A DNA stretch of 40,095 nucleotides, from contig JAFGUD010000165.1 of NCBI GenBank assembly GCA_016938685.1, positions 1-40,095 on the forward strand. Reading direction: 5' to 3'. The first letter of the stretch is position 1. Each line of letters begins with the position of its first letter. The stretch comes from Bacteroidales bacterium (lineage in GTDB: Bacteria > Bacteroidota > Bacteroidia > Bacteroidales > JAFGUD01). Made by a program: the position numbers and the translations under genes. The notes under the pieces are model-generated. The model was not told the DNA's origin. It searched no databases and worked only from the letters and a program-made list of their open reading frames with translations. Of the stretch, positions 35,905 through 40,095 are shown one piece after another.

Positions 35905-35949
35905 AAAACAGGATTTTTTTTTTTTTTATGCTAAATTAATTAAAATATT

Positions 35950-35957
35950 TATATTTG
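35950..35957 (+). promoter_or_regulatory. -7 element of the 94-residue gene
   Basis: TATATTTG matches TAnnTTTG. A weak -33 (TATG, 35927-35930) lies 19 bases upstream, at the end of a run of 14 T (35914-35927) in the divergent promoter region shared with the oxidoreductase gene. Confidence 0.45.
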
Positions 35958-35970
35958 AAAAGAAATTTTG

Positions 35971-36252
35971 ATGATTATAAAAATGACAAAAAAACAAAAA
36001 ATAGAAATTCTTGAGAAAGGTTTGGTTGGACGTAAACTAATGCTTAGTGAGGTTCAAAAACAAATAAAAAGTTTTGAAGAGCAATCTGATTTTGGTTGGA
36101 TGTTAACTTTGGGTGCTCAGGAAATAGGCATGTTAACAGCTATTGATTCAGCTCAAAAAGTTAGAAAATTAAAAGAAACAGAGGTGAAATTAATTGAAGA
36201 AATCAGAATAATTCAGGGATCTGTAAAAGAATTAAAAAGCTCTTTTGTCTAA
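35971..36252 (+). CDS. Small coiled-coil protein of unknown function
   Basis: The protein is 93 residues from the ATG at 35971 or 89 from the ATG at 35983 (MTKKQKIEIL). The TTG at 35968 is an unlikely start; the promoter at 35950-35957 would start transcription near 35964 and so favours 35983. The chain is almost entirely charged helix (KIEILEKGLVGRKLMLSEVQ and KLKETEVKLIEEIR), typical of coiled coils, with a short hydrophobic patch WMLTLGAQEIGML in the middle. No domain is recognised. It is monocistronic and upstream of the symporter genes by about 230 bases. Confidence 0.6.
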   Translation: MIIKMTKKQKIEILEKGLVGRKLMLSEVQKQIKSFEEQSDFGWMLTLGAQEIGMLTAIDSAQKVRKLKETEVKLIEEIRIIQGSVKELKSSFV

Positions 36253-36345
36253 AATTTCTATTAATTTTAAATTATTTTTTGAAAATTACTCTCTCCTATC
36301 CTACTAAAATTAGCTGTTTTAGTTAATTTGAAATGATTCTAAATT

Positions 36346-36367
36346 GCATGTACTAATGAATACATGC
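36346..36367. repeat. Inverted repeat upstream of the symporter genes
   Basis: GCATGTA (36346-36352) and TACATGC (36361-36367) are a perfect 7-bp inverted repeat separated by 8 bases. It lies about 120 bases before the small-subunit start and has no T-run, so it could be a protein-binding site or a hairpin. Confidence 0.35.
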
Positions 36368-36485
36368 TAGAAATACATATATTTATATTTTAAACATATT
36401 TGTTTTGTTGCATAACTGACTATTATCAGCGTTTGAGTTTTTGTATTACTCTAATTTTATCATAAATTAAGTTAAATATTTGAAT

Positions 36486-37241
36486 ATGGAAAAAAACTCA
36501 GAACAAGAAAAACGTTATGACATTAGTTTTTTTAAGCCAACAACTGAATTAGCTAAACGAAACAGAACGCTGGCAATGTGGCTTCTGCTTTTGTGGGTAA
36601 TTGCAATTTTTGGTTTTCACACATTACTAAAAGTCATAGAAAAGCCAACAGCAGAGCCGGTTTATACATCGTTTGAATCGGTTTGGCAAAATGTTAAAGC
36701 TGGAAACGCAAGTGTACAAGAGCAAAAAGATTTTGCACAATCTACTCTTACTGTACTTTGCAAAGTGTTTATTACTCCCGAAGAAAGAGCAATCTTAGAC
36801 AACGCTTTCGGTTCTACTTTTTTCTCTCTTTTATCTGATGATAAAAAAGACGAAGTTTTGAACGAAATTCAACTGTTTAAAACTTATGAATTTGGGACAG
36901 AGGAATATAACGCAAGTAAACTTAAACTTGCCGGGATTGTTTCAGAAACAATCGGTGTAGAGAATTACAGTTTACAGGCTAAGATTAGTCCATTAGAACT
37001 TAATCCTGAAAATATTTCAGAATTTCAAACCGAAAATGTTGACCAATTGGAATCTGTAATGCAAAAGTATCTTATTCATAATCAATCGTTTTTGACTGAT
37101 ACTAATTTTCTCGGTTTTCCTTTCCACTACTTTTATACAGCAGTGTTTTTGTTGATTTTATTTGTTGGAATATGCTGGTTTTACTGCGTTAGAACCGATA
37201 AAATCATGAAAGAATTAGGAATAGAAGAAACAGTAAGTTAA
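36486..37241 (+). CDS. Small subunit of a sodium/solute symporter (DUF4212-like) with an insert
   Basis: The protein is 251 residues from the ATG at 36486; the TTG at 36480 is less likely. TM1 (about 30-47, AMWLLLLWVIAIFGFHTL) and TM2 (about 215-234, AVFLLILFVGICWFYC), the latter preceded by FLGFPFHYFYT and followed by RTDKIMKELG, resemble the two-helix DUF4212 small subunit of sodium/solute symporters. That family is usually 80-90 residues; here about 150 mostly helical hydrophilic residues lie between the helices, on the extracytoplasmic side if the ends are cytosolic. The large transporter subunit starts 28 bases downstream, which supports the assignment. It could instead be an unrelated two-helix accessory protein. 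Confidence 0.7.
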   Translation: MEKNSEQEKRYDISFFKPTTELAKRNRTLAMWLLLLWVIAIFGFHTLLKVIEKPTAEPVYTSFESVWQNVKAGNASVQEQKDFAQSTLTVLCKVFITPEERAILDNAFGSTFFSLLSDDKKDEVLNEIQLFKTYEFGTEEYNASKLKLAGIVSETIGVENYSLQAKISPLELNPENISEFQTENVDQLESVMQKYLIHNQSFLTDTNFLGFPFHYFYTAVFLLILFVGICWFYCVRTDKIMKELGIEETVS

Positions 37242-37269
37242 CATTTTGTAAACGAGTAAAAATTTTAAT

Positions 37270-38934
37270 ATGAAGAAATTATTAGCATTAAGCATATTAC
37301 TAACTCCGACTTTGCTTTCGGCGGCATCAGGTACCGAACTCGAAGGAGGGTTTAAAGTTGGTCCGGCCATAATTCTTATTACAATTCTTGTATTGTTTGT
37401 TATGGTTGGTGTATTTTTTAGAGCAAAAGACACTGCCGATTTTTATGCGGCAGGTCGTGGGATTTCAAGAGTAGGTTCCGGTATGGCAATTGCTTCAAAT
37501 TGGATGAGCGCTGCTTCTTTTTTAGGAATGGCTGCATTGATGTATGGCTTTGGTTATCATGGGCTTGCGTATGTAATTGGCTGGACAGGCGGTTATGTAT
37601 TATTATTGATTTTAATGGCTGGACAAATTCGTAAATACGGAAAATATACCGCCGCTGATTTTATTGGCGACAGATTTTATTCCAAAGGTTTAAGGGTTGC
37701 CGGAGCAGTAGTTGCTATTTTTATTTCAATAGCATATTGTGTTGGTCAGTTTGGTGGCATTGGTTTGATGTTCAAATGGGTATTAGGTGTTCCTTATTTT
37801 TGGGCAGTAATAATAGGTGGTTTAGTTGTACTTTCGTACACTCTTATTTCTGGTATGTTAGGAGTTACCAAGAATATGCAAATTCAATACATTATTATTA
37901 TTGTTTCTTTTATGATACCGTTATTCATTTTGACTTTTAAATATGATTATTTTTGGTTGCTTCCGCAAATGGGTTACGGGAAAGCTGTTTCTGATATAGT
38001 TGCCGGAATTCCTGCTTCGGAAGTTTCAAATTTAGTCAATTCGTTTGGACATAATTATGCAATAGTTGCAAGTCCTGAATATGCAATGCCATGGGATCCT
38101 GCATCAGGACAAACATTTTTCCAATTTATGGCAATTGCATTTTCACTAATGATCGGAACAGCCGGTTTACCACACGTTATTCAAAGATTTTATGTAGTGC
38201 CTAAAGCAAAAGATGCACGTTGGTCAGTTGTTTGGGGATTGTTTTTTATATGTCTTCTTTATTGGAGCGCACCTGTTTATTCTGCATTTGGAAAAATACT
38301 TTCTTCAAATCCGGAAGTTGGGATGCTCGCAAAAGATGCAATTGTTGTTTACACAGCACAGCTTGGAGATATAAATCCATTGATTGTGGGATTTTTAGCT
38401 GCCGGTGGAGTTTCTGCCGCATTTTCAACCGTTTCTGGGCTTTTAGTCGCGGGCGCATCTGCATTTTCACATGATATTTATGTAAAAGTTATTAATCCTG
38501 AATGTGAACCTAAAAAACAACTTAGAATGGCTCGTTTAGGTACAGTTTTGATGGCTATTATTGTTACCATGATTGCATTACTTAAACTTGCTCTTATTGG
38601 TCAGTTAGTTGCTGTTGCTTTTTCTTTGGCCGGTTGTACAATTTTTCCATTATTTTTGTTGGGAATTTGGTGGAGCGGTTCAAATAAACAAGGTGCAATC
38701 GCTGGACTAATAGCTGGTTCTGCTGTTTCGTTAATTGCTTTAACTTATTTTATTGTTGGTAAAGTTGGAGGTGCATTACCTGGTCAGGAATTTATGACTT
38801 ATTGGTTAGGTGCCTGGTATTTCGCATGGATTGGTGCTCCTTTGGCAATTATTACTAATATTGTTGTTTCTAAAATGACTAAACCAACTCCAATTGAGAT
38901 TAAAAAATTCTTGGTGGAGAAAGTTCATAGTTAA
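37270..38934 (+). CDS. Sodium/solute symporter, ActP-like
   Basis: The 554-residue membrane protein belongs to the SSS (SLC5-like) family. It has a cleavable-looking N-terminal signal (MKKLLALSILLTPTLLSAASG) as in the acetate permease ActP, followed by about 13 transmembrane segments. The ActP-like features DFYAAGRGIS, NWMSAASFLGMAALMYGFGY and KYTAADFIGDRFY are present. It should bring a monocarboxylate such as acetate into the cell with sodium. The DUF4212-like small subunit upstream is a known partner type for this family. The stop codon lies at the edge of a repeat array. Substrate specificity is a family inference; no acs gene is nearby. Confidence 0.92.
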   Translation: MKKLLALSILLTPTLLSAASGTELEGGFKVGPAIILITILVLFVMVGVFFRAKDTADFYAAGRGISRVGSGMAIASNWMSAASFLGMAALMYGFGYHGLAYVIGWTGGYVLLLILMAGQIRKYGKYTAADFIGDRFYSKGLRVAGAVVAIFISIAYCVGQFGGIGLMFKWVLGVPYFWAVIIGGLVVLSYTLISGMLGVTKNMQIQYIIIIVSFMIPLFILTFKYDYFWLLPQMGYGKAVSDIVAGIPASEVSNLVNSFGHNYAIVASPEYAMPWDPASGQTFFQFMAIAFSLMIGTAGLPHVIQRFYVVPKAKDARWSVVWGLFFICLLYWSAPVYSAFGKILSSNPEVGMLAKDAIVVYTAQLGDINPLIVGFLAAGGVSAAFSTVSGLLVAGASAFSHDIYVKVINPECEPKKQLRMARLGTVLMAIIVTMIALLKLALIGQLVAVAFSLAGCTIFPLFLLGIWWSGSNKQGAIAGLIAGSAVSLIALTYFIVGKVGGALPGQEFMTYWLGAWYFAWIGAPLAIITNIVVSKMTKPTPIEIKKFLVEKVHS

Positions 38935-38935
38935 A

Positions 38936-39003
38936 CAGTTAATCAGTTATCGAGTTAACCAGTTAATCAGTTGCGAGTTAACCAGTTGCGAGTTAACCAG
39001 TTA
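38936..39003. repeat. Short-period repeat array 1 (unit CGAGTTAACCAGTTG)
   Basis: CGAGTTAACCAGTT occurs at 38951, 38974 and 38989, the last two exactly 15 bases apart. Shorter relatives (CAGTTAATCAGTT) fill the space between. It begins directly after the symporter stop codon. CGAGTT is the reverse complement of the core of array 2. Confidence 0.85.
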
Positions 39004-39040
39004 CCAACTAGTCCGTTGTGAATTTTTTGGTAAATTTGTA

Positions 39041-39138
39041 AACTCGAAAAACTCGAAAAACTCGAAAAACTCGATAACTCGAAAAACTCGAAAAACTCGA
39101 TAACTCGAAAAACTCGAATAACTTGAAAAACTCAAAAA
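39041..39138. repeat. Short-period repeat array 2 (unit AACTCGAAA)
   Basis: Eleven head-to-tail units of 8 or 9 bases, in the order 9, 9, 9, 8, 9, 9, 8, 9, 9, 9, 9. The first nine keep AACTCG; the 8-base units read AACTCGAT, and the last two are degenerate (AACTTG, AACTCA). The array ends 18 bases before the ATG of the TPR gene. Confidence 0.9.
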
Positions 39139-39156
39139 GAACGACAATAAAAAAGA

Positions 39157-39915
39157 ATGAAAGAAATTTTTAAAATAACAAGAGGAACAGTGGTACTCAT
39201 AGCAATTATGATTACCATTGTTCTTATTGGTTTGGGTATCGCATACACTTATTATAATGGTATCAACAAATCTGAAGATCCACGTGTTATTAATGCAAAA
39301 ATTAAATACGAAAAATACATTAGATTATCTGATGAAAATAATATAAATGGAGCTTTAATTTTGCTTGATACAATTGAATCGATCTATTCGGAGTATGATG
39401 ATTATAAAAATTCGTACGAAGTTGGAGTTATTTATAATGACCGATCGGCAATTTATCTAACTCAGGCTCTTTACAATACTCAGGATTCATTAGTTAAAGA
39501 TTCATTATTAAAAATTGCTGAAAAGTATTCAGTAAAAAGTATTGATATTTACAAAAATTGGATTGACGAATTTGGTGAAATGTCCGAAGAAAGTTTACTT
39601 ACTTATATTTCGCCTATTTATTTAGTTCAAAATCCTATTTTTGAAGAAAAAATGACTGATAAATATATTAGGAAAAGATTAAAAGAAATTAAAATTGCTC
39701 AGCGAGAAACTCCGCGCAGATTATCAGTTGGATACACAAATTTAGGCATCATTATGAGACATCAAAATGATTTGGATTCTGCCGTTAAATGTTACATTTT
39801 AGCATTGGAATTGTGGCCTGATAATTTAAGTGCTGAAAATAATCTCAATTTTTTGCTTGGAAAACCAACAAGAAATAGAAATCTAATTGATAGATTATTT
39901 CCGAAAGAAAAGTAG
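39157..39915 (+). CDS. Membrane-anchored TPR-like protein
   Basis: The 252-residue protein has a short positively charged N-terminus, one transmembrane helix (about 12-33) and a long helical domain outside the membrane. Near the C-terminus a TPR-like unit can be read (SVGYTNLGIIMRHQNDLDSA, then YILALELWPDNLSAENNL), and weaker helical pairs precede it. No enzymatic motif is visible. It lies about 220 bases downstream of the symporter on the same strand; the repeat arrays fill that gap and no clear promoter was seen, so read-through from the transporter genes is possible. Function is unknown. Confidence 0.75.
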   Translation: MKEIFKITRGTVVLIAIMITIVLIGLGIAYTYYNGINKSEDPRVINAKIKYEKYIRLSDENNINGALILLDTIESIYSEYDDYKNSYEVGVIYNDRSAIYLTQALYNTQDSLVKDSLLKIAEKYSVKSIDIYKNWIDEFGEMSEESLLTYISPIYLVQNPIFEEKMTDKYIRKRLKEIKIAQRETPRRLSVGYTNLGIIMRHQNDLDSAVKCYILALELWPDNLSAENNLNFLLGKPTRNRNLIDRLFPKEK

Positions 39916-40056
39916 TTTTTTGTATCAAGATTTTTTATAATTTTAAAAAGATTTCTTTTATTTTACAAGAATTATGAGTTTATTTAAAATTTACATTAGT
40001 TCTTTTATCCCGAATTATGCGTTAGAATTTTTGTCAAAACATTAACTGTTTGATTT

Positions 40057-40095
40057 TTAAGTAGTTTCTAATGCAAAGCATTAGAAACTACTTAA
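40057..40095. repeat. Perfect 18-bp inverted repeat at the window end
   Basis: The left arm (40057-40074) and right arm (40078-40095) are perfect reverse complements with a three-base AAA loop, and the right arm ends exactly at the window end, so it may be longer. T residues precede the left arm. It could be a terminator for genes on either strand or the end of a mobile or repeat element. Confidence 0.75.

Noticed and set aside
38894..39103. Open frame across the repeat arrays, with S-K-N and R-K-T repeats
   Set aside because: It is a product of the short tandem repeats; it overlaps the symporter end and has no start signal.
38936..39138. CRISPR array
   Set aside because: Units are 8-15 bases and directly adjacent with no unique spacers; no cas genes are nearby.

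Overview
The window reads as chromosomal DNA from a member of the Bacteroidota, probably a free-living or anaerobic Bacteroidales-like lineage. The evidence is a strong A+T bias, several Bacteroidota-type promoters (-33 TTTG, -7 TAnnTTTG), few Shine-Dalgarno sequences, a type IX secretion C-terminal domain on a cysteine protease, a DUF4369-like/thioredoxin lipid- or periplasm-directed protein, and a fused GH3/beta-lactamase protein. No rRNA, tRNA, intact transposase or CRISPR array was recognised.

Region by region. 1-6700: argS, a convergent periplasmic thioredoxin-like protein, a family 2 glycosyltransferase with a 10-A tract inside the gene, and a phosphohexomutase. 6700-8430: a standalone caspase-like protease with a near-perfect promoter, followed by about 860 bases without a credible gene. 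8430-12700 (minus): gyrA followed by an exported TPR protein. 12986-17816 (plus): two exported peptidases, a DPP4-like S9 protease and a papain-like protease with a T9SS tail. 17879-19798 (minus): a Ser/Thr kinase followed by a von Willebrand A lipoprotein. 19903-25713 (plus): GH3/beta-lactamase fusion, beta-helix lipoprotein, ribosomal protein bL19 and a membrane-anchored TPR protein.

25761-33546 is the most interesting part: two divergent operons of four genes each around a 638-base regulatory region. The leftward operon is GNAT acetyltransferase, ornithine-racemase-like PLP racemase, M23 peptidase without a signal peptide, and alanine racemase, with overlapping ends. The rightward operon is a lysine 2,3-aminomutase-like radical SAM enzyme, two tandem D-Ala-D-Ala-ligase-like ATP-grasp enzymes and a second GNAT. 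Together they contain the activities needed to make beta- and/or D-amino acids, join them by peptide or amide bonds, N-acetylate them and possibly hydrolyse the product. I infer an undescribed pathway for a small beta/D-amino-acid peptide or a cell-wall modification; the product is unknown.

33543-40095: a molybdopterin oxidoreductase with a small unknown partner, a short coiled-coil protein, a two-component sodium/solute symporter whose small subunit appears to carry a large insert, two short-period repeat arrays that are complementary to each other, a membrane-anchored TPR protein, and a perfect 18-bp inverted repeat cut by the window end.
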